This document shows positions 8,574 to 18,002 of a DNA stretch of 64,000 nt, in pieces (position 1 is the stretch's first letter; each line of letters begins with the position of its first letter). The position numbers and the translations under genes were made by a program. Origin of the DNA: Wagnerdoeblera intermedia (GTDB taxonomy: Bacteria > Pseudomonadota > Alphaproteobacteria > Rhodobacterales > Rhodobacteraceae); the NCBI RefSeq assembly GCF_042647465.1, contig NZ_JBHRVN010000004.1. One strand, given 5' to 3'. Under the pieces are notes generated by a model, which saw only the letters and a program-made list of their open reading frames with translations, did no database searches and had not been told where the DNA came from.

Positions 8574-9326
8574 TCAGCCCAGAGTGGCGAGAATTGGGAA
8601 GGTTTCAAGCAGCCAGAAGGCAAGCGCTGCAAATTGACCGGTCAGCATCATCAGACCAACGGTCCACAAAAGCAGCCCCGAGACGCGCTCAATCCGGTCA
8701 AGATGGCGGCGCAGGAAGCCCATACCCCCCTTCAGAGCGGGGAAAAACGCGGCGACCAGAAGAAAGGGGATACCAAGGCCCACGGCATAGCCCGCCAGCA
8801 GCAGAAGCCCGCGATGAATATCGGCCTGGGTCGCCGCCATCGACAGGATCGCCCCGAGGATCGGCCCGAGGCAGGGCGTCCAGCCAAAGGCAAAAGCCAG
8901 CCCCAGAACATAGGCGCCAAAGGCCGAGCCCCCCTGATCCCCCGCTTCAAGACGCGCTTCGCGGTCCATGAAACCGATGCGGAAAATGCCAAGGAAATGC
9001 AGGCCGAAAATCATGATCACCGCACCTGCGATGGTCACAAACCAGTCCTGATACTGCAAAAGTGCCCGCCCGATGGCAGAGGCCGCAAGTCCGAGGATCA
9101 GAAAAACGGTTGAGAGGCCAAGAACAAAGAAGAAGGCCGCCAGCAGGACCGGCCCGCGTTTGGCGGCACTGCCCTCCATATCGCGCAGCGAGACGCCGCT
9201 CATATAGGCCAGATAGGGGGGAACAATCGGCAAAACACAGGGACTGAGGAAGGACAGGAAGCCTGCAAAGCCCGCAATCATCAGGGCGGGCAGCAGCCCC
9301 GCATCCAAAACGTCAATTCCCAGCAT
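8574..9326 (-). CDS. ccdA: Cytochrome c biogenesis protein CcdA (DsbD membrane domain)
   Basis: A 250-residue membrane protein with about six hydrophobic segments. It has the two cysteine motifs of the family: SPCVLPIVPPYLAY near the N terminus and FGWTPCLGPIL in the middle. CcdA passes reducing power from cytoplasmic thioredoxin across the inner membrane to keep apocytochrome c cysteines reduced. It lies between the P450 fusion and rne on the same strand. ccmI, another cytochrome c maturation gene, is found 7 kb away. Confidence 0.93.
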   Translation of the reverse strand: MLGIDVLDAGLLPALMIAGFAGFLSFLSPCVLPIVPPYLAYMSGVSLRDMEGSAAKRGPVLLAAFFFVLGLSTVFLILGLAASAIGRALLQYQDWFVTIAGAVIMIFGLHFLGIFRIGFMDREARLEAGDQGGSAFGAYVLGLAFAFGWTPCLGPILGAILSMAATQADIHRGLLLLAGYAVGLGIPFLLVAAFFPALKGGMGFLRRHLDRIERVSGLLLWTVGLMMLTGQFAALAFWLLETFPILATLG

Positions 9327-9444
9327 CTTCGCCTCCAGCCCTGGTCATCGCGGGCATAACCCAAACCTCAGGCGGGGTCACGCCGGGCCGGGTCACTTTG
9401 CCGATATCGGCATAAGTTTCCCGGCCCGTGCGGTTACTCAAAGA

Positions 9445-12192
9445 TCAGACAGCCCACCAGCCCTTGCGGCGACCCGGAGCTGCGGGCTCGGCCGCCGGAG
9501 CGGGTGCTGCAGCCGGTGCCGGTGCGGCCGCAGGTGCCGGTGCCGGAGCGGCTGCCGGTGCGACGGGGGCAACCGGTGCCTCTGCAGCAGCAGGTGCCTC
9601 AGCCTCTGCGGCAGCGGTTTTGGCTTTCGAAGTGCTGCGGGTGGCCTTCGGCTTGGCAGGCGCCTTTTCAGCCTTCGGCCTGGCGGCAGCGCGCTTCGGC
9701 TTGGCCGGAGCTTCTGCTTCTGCGGCCGGGGCCTCTGCCTCAGCGGTTTCCGCCTTCGCTTTGGTGGTGCGGCTGCGCTTCGGCTTGGCCGGAGCCTCCT
9801 CAGCAGCAACCTCTGCGGCGGCCGGAGCGGCTTCTGCAGCCGCCTTGCGGGACCGGCTGGCGCGCTTCGGCTTTGCCGGAGCCTCCTCCGCCGGGGCGTC
9901 TTCCGCCGGAGCAGCTACCACTTCCGCAGCAACCGGCTCTGCGACAGGCGCAGGCTCGCTCACGACCGGTGCGGCCGCTGCCGGCACGTCGACGGCTTCT
10001 GCAGCGACAGCGACCTCAGCCTCGTCCTCATCGGAACCGGCGTCATCACCTTCGTCCTGCTCGTCACCGGTCTCGGTGCCATTGCCCTCTGCAGCGCCGT
10101 CTTTGCCACCGCGACGACGACGACGACGACGGCGCTTCTTCTTGCCGTTGCCATCACCGGCTGCTACATCCGCAGCCGCCTCTGCCGGAACATCAGCGGT
10201 CTCTGTCGCCTCAGCACCCTCAGCCTCTGCCACGACGTCGTCTTCGACGATCACATCGTCTTCAACAACCGGCTCTTCCTCGAGATCGGGCATGACACCC
10301 GCAGCCAGCGACACCACCGGCGAAGCAGCGGCCACCACGCGGGTCGCGGTCTTGAACTTCTCGATCACATAATCCGGGCTGACGAGGGCGGGATCCGCCT
10401 CCATCCGCACGGCCATGCCGTAGCGCGACTCGATCTGTGCGATATGCTCGCGCTTGTGGTTAAAGAGGTAGTTGATGACCGCGATCGGCGCTTTCAGCAG
10501 CACTTCGCGCGAGCGGCGGCGGGTGCCCTCTTCTTCCAGCGCGCGCAGGATCGCCAGAGCCTGGTTGTCATCCGAGCGGATCAGACCGGTGCCGTGGCAA
10601 TGTGCACAGGGCTGCGTGGTCGATTCCAGCATGCCCGGGCGCAGACGCTGACGCGACATCTCCATCAGACCGAAGCCCGAGATGCGGCCGACCTGGATGC
10701 GGGCGCGATCGGTTTTCAGCTTGTCTTTCAGACGCTTCTCGACGGCCGCGTTGTTCTTACGCTCTTCCATGTCGATGAAGTCGATGACGATCAGACCGGC
10801 CAGGTCGCGCAGACGCAGCTGGCGGGCGATCTCATCCGCGGCTTCGAGGTTGGTCTTGACGGCCGTATCCTCGATCGAGCCCTCTTTGGTCGCACGACCC
10901 GAGTTCACATCGATGGCCACCAGCGCCTCGGTGATGCCGATGACGATGTAGCCACCGGACTTCAGCTGCACGACCGGGTTGAACATGCCGGCGAGATAGC
11001 TTTCGACCTGGAAGCGCGCAAAGAGCGGCTGTGCGTCGACATAGGGTTTCACAACACCGGCCTGGGTCGGCATGATCATCCGCATGAAGTCTTTTGCGGC
11101 GCGGTAGCCTTCGGCCCCTTCCACCAGAACTTCGTCGATTTCACGGGTGTAGAGGTCGCGGATGGTGCGTTTGATCAGATCGCCTTCTTCATAAATCGGC
11201 GCCGGAGCGTTCGATTTGAAGGTCAGCTCACGGATCTGCTCCCACAGACGGCAGAGATATTCGTAATCGCGGCGGATCTCCTGCTTGGTGCGCTTGGCAC
11301 CCGCGGTGCGGATGATCAGACCTGCGCCTTCCGGCACTTCAATCTCGGCTGCGATCTCTTTGAGTTTCTTACGATCCGGCGCATTGGTGATCTTGCGCGA
11401 GATGCCGCCGCCACGGGCGGTGTTGGGCATCAGAACACAGTAGCGGCCTGCCAGCGACAGATAGGTGGTCAGGGCCGCGCCCTTGTTGCCACGCTCTTCT
11501 TTCACGACCTGGACCAGCATGATCTGCCGGACCTTGATCACTTCCTGGATCTTATATTTCTTCGGGCGCGCACGGCGCGGCTCGGGGATTTCTTCGGCGA
11601 GATCTTCTTCGCCGACGGATTCGATTTCGTCATCGAAATCGCCCGGATGGTCGAGCGCAGCATCCTCGTGGCTGTGATCGGCCTCAGCGACGGGCTGAGC
11701 AGGGGCGAAATCGGCAACCAGGGCCTCTGCCCCGGTTTCTTCGCCGAGATCCACCACATCCATGCCCGCAACTTCGGTCGACGTGACGGCATCGCCGCGG
11801 CTGGCCTCTGCCTGCGCGGGGCGCGAGCGGTGGCGCGAGCGGTGACGCTGGCGGCCGCCGTTGCCATTACCGTTGCCGTTTTCTTCTTCGGCTTCAGCGC
11901 GTTGCATCGCGCGCTCTTCTTCGATCAGCGCTTTGCGATCGGCCTGCGGGATCTGGTAATAATCCGGGTGGATTTCCGCAAAAGCCAGGAAGCCGTGACG
12001 GTTGCCACCGTAATCGACGAAAGCCGCCTGAAGCGAGGGCTCCACGCGGGTGACTTTCGCCAGATAGATGTTCCCGGCCAGCTGGCGCTTGTTTACGGTT
12101 TCAAAGTCAAATTCTTCGACCTTGTTCCCATCCACCACCACAACCCGGGTTTCTTCCGGGTGGGTGGCGTCGATCAGCATTTTTTTTGCCAT
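9445..12192 (-). CDS. rne: Ribonuclease E/G family protein (RNase E)
   Basis: A 915-residue endoribonuclease, the core of the RNA degradosome. The catalytic half includes an N-terminal S1 region interrupted by an acidic low-complexity insertion (about 95-215), the 5-prime sensor region, DNase I-like metal motifs (VAIDVNSGR and IDFIDMEE) and a zinc-link CAHCHGTG. The C-terminal third is long, disordered and alternately acidic and Ala/Pro/Lys rich, with a GKKKRRRRRRRRGG basic patch, and ends in GRRKGWWAV. Such tails bind partner proteins and RNA. ATG 12192 (MAKKMLIDATHPEETRVV) is the conserved start. The upstream intergenic region is over 500 bp, which allows a long leader. Confidence 0.95.
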   Translation of the reverse strand: MAKKMLIDATHPEETRVVVVDGNKVEEFDFETVNKRQLAGNIYLAKVTRVEPSLQAAFVDYGGNRHGFLAFAEIHPDYYQIPQADRKALIEEERAMQRAEAEEENGNGNGNGGRQRHRSRHRSRPAQAEASRGDAVTSTEVAGMDVVDLGEETGAEALVADFAPAQPVAEADHSHEDAALDHPGDFDDEIESVGEEDLAEEIPEPRRARPKKYKIQEVIKVRQIMLVQVVKEERGNKGAALTTYLSLAGRYCVLMPNTARGGGISRKITNAPDRKKLKEIAAEIEVPEGAGLIIRTAGAKRTKQEIRRDYEYLCRLWEQIRELTFKSNAPAPIYEEGDLIKRTIRDLYTREIDEVLVEGAEGYRAAKDFMRMIMPTQAGVVKPYVDAQPLFARFQVESYLAGMFNPVVQLKSGGYIVIGITEALVAIDVNSGRATKEGSIEDTAVKTNLEAADEIARQLRLRDLAGLIVIDFIDMEERKNNAAVEKRLKDKLKTDRARIQVGRISGFGLMEMSRQRLRPGMLESTTQPCAHCHGTGLIRSDDNQALAILRALEEEGTRRRSREVLLKAPIAVINYLFNHKREHIAQIESRYGMAVRMEADPALVSPDYVIEKFKTATRVVAAASPVVSLAAGVMPDLEEEPVVEDDVIVEDDVVAEAEGAEATETADVPAEAAADVAAGDGNGKKKRRRRRRRRGGKDGAAEGNGTETGDEQDEGDDAGSDEDEAEVAVAAEAVDVPAAAAPVVSEPAPVAEPVAAEVVAAPAEDAPAEEAPAKPKRASRSRKAAAEAAPAAAEVAAEEAPAKPKRSRTTKAKAETAEAEAPAAEAEAPAKPKRAAARPKAEKAPAKPKATRSTSKAKTAAAEAEAPAAAEAPVAPVAPAAAPAPAPAAAPAPAAAPAPAAEPAAPGRRKGWWAV

Positions 12193-12704
12193 TCTGTTCC
12201 ATTGCCGCCCCCGCGCGGCCACAATCTGACAGGCGTAGGCCTGCATCCGATCGGGTCTGCATCAGGGGATCTGTAAGGGCGATATCCCGTCCCATGCGCG
12301 CGGGCGTGGCGGCTCCCGGCCGCCCCGTCATCCTCTGCGCCTGGTCAACAAGGATCATCGCGTTTCTTTCGCTTGCGCCCCGCACCAAAGCGCCGGGCAG
12401 TCAGTTATTCACACCTGCAGGGGCAGGCAGCTTGCGGCCTTGCGGCCATTCCGGCTGCACCAGAGGCAGAGGAACGGTCTTTTTCGTTCCTGCAGCGGCG
12501 CAGAGAATTTTCGGGCGGAAGACACTATCCGCGTAGCCGAAAACTAGCGGCAAAGCCCTGCCGAATACAATGACTTATTTTAGGGTAAAATATTTAACGA
12601 TCTGTCGCGGCAGTCAGGCGATCATGCGCTGTCGCGCCGTCGGACTGCCGGATGAGCTCAGCCGGAGGGGCTTTCCCCTCCGGTCTGTGCGTTTTGTGGC
12701 GGTC
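12193..12704. other. Intergenic region upstream of rne
   Basis: There is no convincing gene in these 512 bp. An AT-rich island at about 12567-12600 is the likeliest promoter zone for leftward transcription of rne, which would imply a leader near 400 nt. A strong hairpin at 12662-12683 marks the end of the dctD-like transcript. Promoter hexamers could not be assigned with confidence. Confidence 0.4.
12662..12683 (-). terminator. Hairpin after the DctD-like gene
   Basis: CCGGAGGGG (12662-12670) and CCCCTCCGG (12675-12683) form a perfect 9-bp stem with a 4-nt loop, 22 bp beyond the stop codon. A uridine tract is lacking on either strand, so it may be a weak intrinsic terminator or a 3-prime stabilising hairpin. 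Confidence 0.5.
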
Positions 12705-14036
12705 TCAGACGTAATCCTGACGCTGAAGGCCATATTTGGCCATTTTTTCATTCAGCGTCCGGCGCGGCAGCGAGAGTTCTTCCATCACCGCCACGATCGA
12801 GCCTTTGTGACGGCGCATGGTGTTGTCGATCAGCATCCGCTCAAAGGCATCGACATATTCTTTCAGAGGCTTGCCTTCCGTGGTCATCGCCAGATCAGAG
12901 GCTTCATTATCCGCCATCAGCAGCGACGCGATCGAGCCCGAGCCGCGACGGTTCTGAAGCACCGCGCGCTCAACGATGTTCACAAGCTGACGCACGTTGC
13001 CCGGCCAGGGGGCCTGCAGAAGCTGAGCGGCCTCCTGGGCGGTCAGTTGCGGGGCATCGCAGCCATATTCATCGGCGAACTGATCTGCCAGCCGGGTGAA
13101 CATGGTCAGGATGTCTTCGCCGCGCGTGCGGAGCGGCGGCAGGGTGATCTTCATCGCGCCAAGGCGGTAGTAAAGATCGGGCCGCAGCAGATCTTCCAGC
13201 GTTTTATCCGGCGCATGTTCATTGCAGATCGCAATGATGCGCGTCTCAGGCGGGGTGCCCTGCTCATTGATGAAGGTCAAAAGCCGCGCCTGAAGGGCGT
13301 TTGGCAGCGCCTCAATATCTTCCAGGCAGAGCGTGCCGCCGCGCGCCTCTTCGACGAGCGGCAGGGCCGCGCCTTCCGCCACCGGGCCGAAGAGTTTTTC
13401 CGACAGCGACTGCTCAGAATAAGCCGCGCAGGAGATGGTGACGAATTTGCGGCTCGCGCGCGGGCCGACCGCATGCATGGCATGGGCAACCAGGGTTTTA
13501 CCGGTGCCGGTTTCCCCGTCGATCAGCACATGGCTGTCAGCCTGTCCGAGATCGAGAATATCCTCGCGCAGACGCTCCATCGCCGGGCTGGTGCCGATCA
13601 GCTTTTTCATCAGCGTTGAGCCGTCGGACAGCTCTTTACGCAAAGCCCGGTTGTCCAGCGTCAGACGGCGCTGGTTGGTGGCCTTTTTCGCCAGTTCCGT
13701 CATGCGGTCCGGGTTGAAGGGCTTTTCCAGAAAATCGAAGGCGCCGATCCGCATGGCTTCCACCGCCATCGGCACATCGCCGTGGCCGGTGATCATGATG
13801 ACGGGAAGCCCCGAATCCATGCCCATCAGCTTTTTCAGCAGCGTCATCCCGTCGATACCGGGCATCTTAATGTCCGAGATCACCACGCCGGGGAAATCCG
13901 AGCCGATCGCTTTCAGCGCTTCTTCGCCCGAGGCGAAGGTCTCCGTGTCAAAGCCCGACAGCGCCAGCCACTGGCTGATCGACTGCCGCATATCGGCTTC
14001 GTCATCGACGATCGCAACTTTCATCGCGCGTGCCAT
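12705..14036 (-). CDS. NtrC/DctD-type response regulator lacking GAFTGA
   Basis: A 443-residue regulator with a receiver domain (phospho-acceptor D55 in VISDIKMPG), an AAA+ domain (Walker A GETGTGKT at 174-181, arginine-finger region RPDLYYRLGAM) and a C-terminal Fis-type helix-turn-helix (KGSIVAVMEELSLPRRTLNEKM). Two features are unusual. The region after LFG (about 219-226), where sigma-54 activators carry GAFTGA, reads PVAEGAAL, and the Walker B segment is GGTLCLED instead of GGTLFLDE, with the two acidic residues exchanged. It therefore probably does not remodel sigma-54 polymerase in the usual way. The kinase gene ends 6 bp upstream, so they form one operon. C4-dicarboxylate sensing is inferred from the DctB resemblance of the partner. 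Confidence 0.85.
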   Translation of the reverse strand: MARAMKVAIVDDEADMRQSISQWLALSGFDTETFASGEEALKAIGSDFPGVVISDIKMPGIDGMTLLKKLMGMDSGLPVIMITGHGDVPMAVEAMRIGAFDFLEKPFNPDRMTELAKKATNQRRLTLDNRALRKELSDGSTLMKKLIGTSPAMERLREDILDLGQADSHVLIDGETGTGKTLVAHAMHAVGPRASRKFVTISCAAYSEQSLSEKLFGPVAEGAALPLVEEARGGTLCLEDIEALPNALQARLLTFINEQGTPPETRIIAICNEHAPDKTLEDLLRPDLYYRLGAMKITLPPLRTRGEDILTMFTRLADQFADEYGCDAPQLTAQEAAQLLQAPWPGNVRQLVNIVERAVLQNRRGSGSIASLLMADNEASDLAMTTEGKPLKEYVDAFERMLIDNTMRRHKGSIVAVMEELSLPRRTLNEKMAKYGLQRQDYV

Positions 14037-14042
14037 TCATCC

Positions 14043-15815
14043 TCACTCAGCTGCCTGTGCAGTTTTATCGATGAGCGGCAGCTGCAGATCAAAGATCGCG
14101 CCGCCCTGCTCTCCGTTCCGGGCGGTCAGGCGTCCCCCCAGATCGGCGACGATTCCCGAAGAAATCGCCAGTCCAAGTCCAACCCCTTCACCGGGCTTTT
14201 TTGTGGTCCAGAAGGGTTCAAAAAGATTATCGAGATCCGAGATCCCGGGGCCATTGTCCGAGACCACCAGCCGCGCCGTATCCCCTGTCGTCACGATCAG
14301 ATCGATCTGCGGCAGGGCCACATCACGGGTGGCGTCGAGCGCATTGCGCAGAAGGTTGATGATGACCTGCTCCAGCCGGATGCGGTCGGCCATGATCATC
14401 ACCGGCTCTTTCGGAACCTGACGGTTGATCCGCACCCGTTTGGTTTTCAGCTGCGGCTCCATCATGGCCAGAGCTTCCGAGATGCAGGCTTTGAAATCCA
14501 CCGGGGCAAAAGCCTCGCCCCCCTTGCGGGCATAGGATTTCAGCTGGCGGGTAATCGCGCCCATGCGGTCGATCAGATCGTCGATCCGCTGGAAAGAGGC
14601 CAGCGCCTCATCGCCCTTACGGCGCTGCAGCAACAGACGCGCCCCGGCCAGATAGGTCTTCATCGCGGCCAGGGGCTGGTTCAGTTCATGGCTGACCGCA
14701 GCCGACATTTCCCCCAGAACCGCAAGTTTTGAGGATTGTGCAAGGGTCTGCTCAGCCACGGCGAGGTTCTGTTGCATGCGCTCCCGCTCTGCAATTTCGC
14801 GGCGTAAACGCGCGGCCAGCCGCCGCAGTTCCTCACTCTCACGCTGAAAGACCCGGCTCTGGCTTCGGGCCTGGCGCGACAGCCAGTAAAATCCGCCCGC
14901 CAGCAGCAGCGCAAAGCCCATGATTTCCAGCGCAAGGAAAGTGTTCACCTTCTCGCGCACCGTGTCGTAGCGCGAGAACATCACCATCTGCCAGCCGCGA
15001 AACGGCACCCGCGCCTCGACCTGCATCACCGCCTCACCGCTGAGCCAGACATCGGCCGGGTTCTGCGTCCAGTCTGCCGTCATCTGGAAGGCACGCTGCA
15101 GAGCGGTTGGCGCATCGCGCACCCGCAGAGCCTCAGGCAGCGCCAACCCGCGCCAGCGCGGCTCTGTGGCAAGAACCACGGTGCCGTCACTGTCCATCAC
15201 CGCGACCGCATCCGCCCAGCCCGACCAGGCCCGCTCATATTTTGCGAGATCGACCTCGACAACGATGACGCCGCGCGAGAACCCCTCAGAAAACGCTGAG
15301 CGCGAGAAGCTGAAACCATAGCCCCCTTCATCGCGCGGCCAGGAGGTGAAGATCGTCTCCCGCCCGGCAGCGGCTTCCTGAAAATAGGGCTTTTCGCTGT
15401 GGGTGGTGCCCAGCCGCTTGCGGTCGGAAGAGGCGACGACGCGGCCCTCTTCGTCCAGAAGCATCAGAGCTGCCGTGCCCAGCTCACTTTGCAGATCAAT
15501 CAGCCGCTGCGAGGTCACCGAGTAATCGGCCTTATCCAGGGCCCCGGTCAGCGCCGGGTCCCGTGACAGCAGGATCGGCACGACCGAGCTGCGCTGCAGC
15601 TCCGACATCAGGTTGCCGGTATAAAGCGCGAGCCGCAGTTCAGAGCGCGAGCGCGTCGTCTGCGAATAGCGGTCTGTGAGGAACTGATGCGTAAACCAGA
15701 CCACCGCAATGGCCAGCGCCACAACACCCAGGGCCAGGCAACGCAAAATCAGCGTGCGACGTTTTCCGTCGCGCGCTGCGTGATCATCGGTGTCGTCAAG
15801 CTCTGCCCCGGTCAT
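14043..15815 (-). CDS. DctB-type sensor histidine kinase
   Basis: A 590-residue membrane kinase. An N-terminal transmembrane helix (about 21-42) and a second at about 295-315 enclose a periplasmic dCache-like sensor (about 50-290) with the YFQEAAAGRETIFTSWP block. A short coiled coil follows, then the dimerisation and phospho-acceptor site SHELNQPLAAMKTY, N box NLLRNALDA, G1 DNGPGI and G2 GVGLGLAI. This is the architecture of DctB, which senses succinate, fumarate and malate, but ligand specificity cannot be read directly. It is the first gene of a two-gene operon with the regulator. Confidence 0.88.
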   Translation of the reverse strand: MTGAELDDTDDHAARDGKRRTLILRCLALGVVALAIAVVWFTHQFLTDRYSQTTRSRSELRLALYTGNLMSELQRSSVVPILLSRDPALTGALDKADYSVTSQRLIDLQSELGTAALMLLDEEGRVVASSDRKRLGTTHSEKPYFQEAAAGRETIFTSWPRDEGGYGFSFSRSAFSEGFSRGVIVVEVDLAKYERAWSGWADAVAVMDSDGTVVLATEPRWRGLALPEALRVRDAPTALQRAFQMTADWTQNPADVWLSGEAVMQVEARVPFRGWQMVMFSRYDTVREKVNTFLALEIMGFALLLAGGFYWLSRQARSQSRVFQRESEELRRLAARLRREIAERERMQQNLAVAEQTLAQSSKLAVLGEMSAAVSHELNQPLAAMKTYLAGARLLLQRRKGDEALASFQRIDDLIDRMGAITRQLKSYARKGGEAFAPVDFKACISEALAMMEPQLKTKRVRINRQVPKEPVMIMADRIRLEQVIINLLRNALDATRDVALPQIDLIVTTGDTARLVVSDNGPGISDLDNLFEPFWTTKKPGEGVGLGLAISSGIVADLGGRLTARNGEQGGAIFDLQLPLIDKTAQAAE

Positions 15816-15860
15816 GCGGGCATCTTATGGCGGGGCGACCCCCGCCACAAGCGGCAGGCC

Positions 15861-16526
15861 TTATGCCAGCGCCATCGCCCCGGCCAGTGCGCGGAACATC
15901 GCCTGACCGTCGGTATTGCCGACCATCGGATCAGCGGCACGCTCAGGGTGCGGCATCATACCGAGGACGCGGCGGTTTTCCGACAGAATGCCCGCGATAT
16001 CCGCCGCGGCCCCGTTGGGGTTATCGGTATAGGTAAAGGCCACACGACCGTCGCCTTTCAGACGCGCGATCGTCTCAGCATCGGCCTGGAAGTTGCCATC
16101 GTGGTGCGCGATCGGCAGCGCGATCTGCTCACCGACTTTATAGCCTGCGGTGAAGGCGCTCTCGGCCGTCACGGTCAGGCCGATGGTGCGGCAGATGTAT
16201 TTCAGACCCGTGTTGCGCATCAGCGCGCCCGGCAGCAGGCCGCTTTCGGTCAGGATCTGGAAGCCGTTGCAGATGCCCAGAACATAGCCGCCGCGGGCCG
16301 CATGGGCACGAACGGCATCCATCACCGGAGCGCGGGCCGCAATCGCGCCGCAGCGCAGGTAATCGCCATGGCTGAAACCGCCCGGCACGCCCACGACATC
16401 GACGCCCTGGGGCAGCTCGCTGTCTTTGTGCCAGATGCGGGCGACCTCATATCCGGCCTTCTCAAAGGCGGTGGCGAGATCACGGTCGCAGTTGGACCCC
16501 GGGAAGGTGATGACAGCGGCTTTCAT
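15861..16526 (-). CDS. purQ: Phosphoribosylformylglycinamidine synthase subunit PurQ
   Basis: A 221-residue class I glutamine amidotransferase that supplies ammonia for the fourth step of purine synthesis. It has FPGSNCDRDLA at the N terminus, the nucleophile elbow LGICNGFQIL with the catalytic cysteine, and a late histidine/glutamate pair in MMPHPERAAD. ATG 16526 is the conserved start (MKAAVITFPGSN); a longer open frame runs far into the divergent ccmI gene and is spurious. No purS or purL is adjacent in the window. It is divergent from ccmI across 237 bp. Confidence 0.95.
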   Translation of the reverse strand: MKAAVITFPGSNCDRDLATAFEKAGYEVARIWHKDSELPQGVDVVGVPGGFSHGDYLRCGAIAARAPVMDAVRAHAARGGYVLGICNGFQILTESGLLPGALMRNTGLKYICRTIGLTVTAESAFTAGYKVGEQIALPIAHHDGNFQADAETIARLKGDGRVAFTYTDNPNGAAADIAGILSENRRVLGMMPHPERAADPMVGNTDGQAMFRALAGAMALA

Positions 16527-16763
16527 GGCGGTCTCCGGTCGCATGGTGTGCTTGGCGCCTCCATATACCGGGAAAACGTCCGCCGCCAGCCCCGGACCGC
16601 CGAAAGGCGCCGCATGTGTGACAAAGCACCGGCCCGAGCCCTGCCCGCGCAGGCCCGCACCCCCTGCCGGACGGACAGGGCGGTTCTGCGACAATAGGCG
16701 GTCGAGCCGGGGATTTGCACAGAGGTGCCTTTCCGGTAAAGACAGGGCCAGCAAGGAGGCCTC

Positions 16764-18002
16764 ATGGCTGATATTCTGTTCTGGGTGATCACCCTCGCCC
16801 TCGCTTTTGCCGTTATCGGACTGATGCTCGCCGCCGCGGCGCGCGGGCGGGACGGCGCAACTGCCGCTTCTGCCGATCTGAAAGTCTATAAAGACCAGCT
16901 GCGCGATGTCGCCCGCGATCTTGAACGCGGGCTGATCGCCGAAGAAGAGGCCGAAAGGCTGCGCACCGAGATCGGTCGCCGCATCCTGGCCGCCGATACC
17001 ACGCAGCGCGCCGCCGCCGGTCAAAGCCGGCGCGGCCCCTCGCAACTGGTGACCCTGCTGAGCATTCTGCCGGTGATCCTGATTGCGGGTTATGGCGTCT
17101 ATTATATGAAGGGCCATCCCGAGCTCGCCGACCAGCCGATGGCGCAGCGGCTGTCGGCTGCGGCGGAACTGCGCGCCGCCCGTCCGTCTCAGGCTGAGGC
17201 AGAAGCGATCGCCGCTGCCGCCCGCGGCCCCCTGCCCGAGCCTGCTGATCCGCGCCATGCCGAACTGGTGGCGCAGCTGCGCAAGGCCGTAGAGGCTCGT
17301 CCCGATGACATCGACGGACAGCGGCTTCTGGCACGCAATGAGGCGCTTCTGGGCAATCTTGGGGCCGCCGCTGCCGCTCAGGGCCGCGTCAATGCCCTGA
17401 TGGGCGAGCGGGTCAGCCTCAGCGATCTGGAGGCCCAGGCCGATATGATGATCATGGCCGCCGGCGGCCGTGTAACCCCTGAGGCGGAAGAGGTGCTGAC
17501 CCGCATCCTTTCGCTGGATCGCAGCAATGGCCTTGCGCGTTATTACTCAGGTCTCTCACTGGCTGAGACCGGCCGCTATGACCTGGCCTTCCGCTTCTGG
17601 GCGCCGCTTTGGGTGGACAGCCGCGAGGGCGACCCCTGGGTTCCCTTCCTGCAAAGCCAGCTGCCGGATCTGGCCTGGGCGGCCGGTCAGCACCGCTATG
17701 AACTGCCGGCCCTGACCCCGGGCACCCGCGGCCCGGATGCGGCGGCCATTGAGGCGGCTGCGGACATGACCCCGGAAGCCCGGATGGAGATGGTGCGCTC
17801 AATGGTGGACGGTCTGATGACGCGTCTTGGCGCAGAGGGCGGAAGCTCCGAGGAATGGGCGCAGCTGATCCGCTCGCTGGGGATCCTGGGCGATGAGGCC
17901 CGGGGTCGTGCGATCCTCCTTGAAGCGCGCGAGCGTTTCGTGGCACGTCCCGATGATCTGGCGCGGATCAACGCGGCCGGAAAAGCGGCGGGATTTGAAT
18001 GA
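16764..18002 (+). CDS. ccmI: c-type cytochrome biogenesis protein CcmI
   Basis: A 412-residue inner-membrane protein that presents apocytochrome c to the haem ligation machinery. It has two transmembrane helices (about 5-25 and 95-113) with a cytoplasmic loop between them (VYKDQLRDVARDLERGLI, leucine-zipper-like), then a periplasmic TPR-like region (about 150-340). AGGAGG lies 7 bp upstream of ATG 16764. The stop overlaps the ruvX start (ATGA). Confidence 0.92.
   Translation: MADILFWVITLALAFAVIGLMLAAAARGRDGATAASADLKVYKDQLRDVARDLERGLIAEEEAERLRTEIGRRILAADTTQRAAAGQSRRGPSQLVTLLSILPVILIAGYGVYYMKGHPELADQPMAQRLSAAAELRAARPSQAEAEAIAAAARGPLPEPADPRHAELVAQLRKAVEARPDDIDGQRLLARNEALLGNLGAAAAAQGRVNALMGERVSLSDLEAQADMMIMAAGGRVTPEAEEVLTRILSLDRSNGLARYYSGLSLAETGRYDLAFRFWAPLWVDSREGDPWVPFLQSQLPDLAWAAGQHRYELPALTPGTRGPDAAAIEAAADMTPEARMEMVRSMVDGLMTRLGAEGGSSEEWAQLIRSLGILGDEARGRAILLEARERFVARPDDLARINAAGKAAGFE

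Noticed and set aside
10444..12276. A 610-residue open frame opposite rne
   Set aside because: It is a shadow frame on the reverse of a GC-rich gene; the sequence has no domain and rne on the other strand is unmistakable.
15861..17258. A 465-residue PurQ with a long N-terminal extension
   Set aside because: The extension is the antisense of ccmI; the conserved PurQ start is at 16526.
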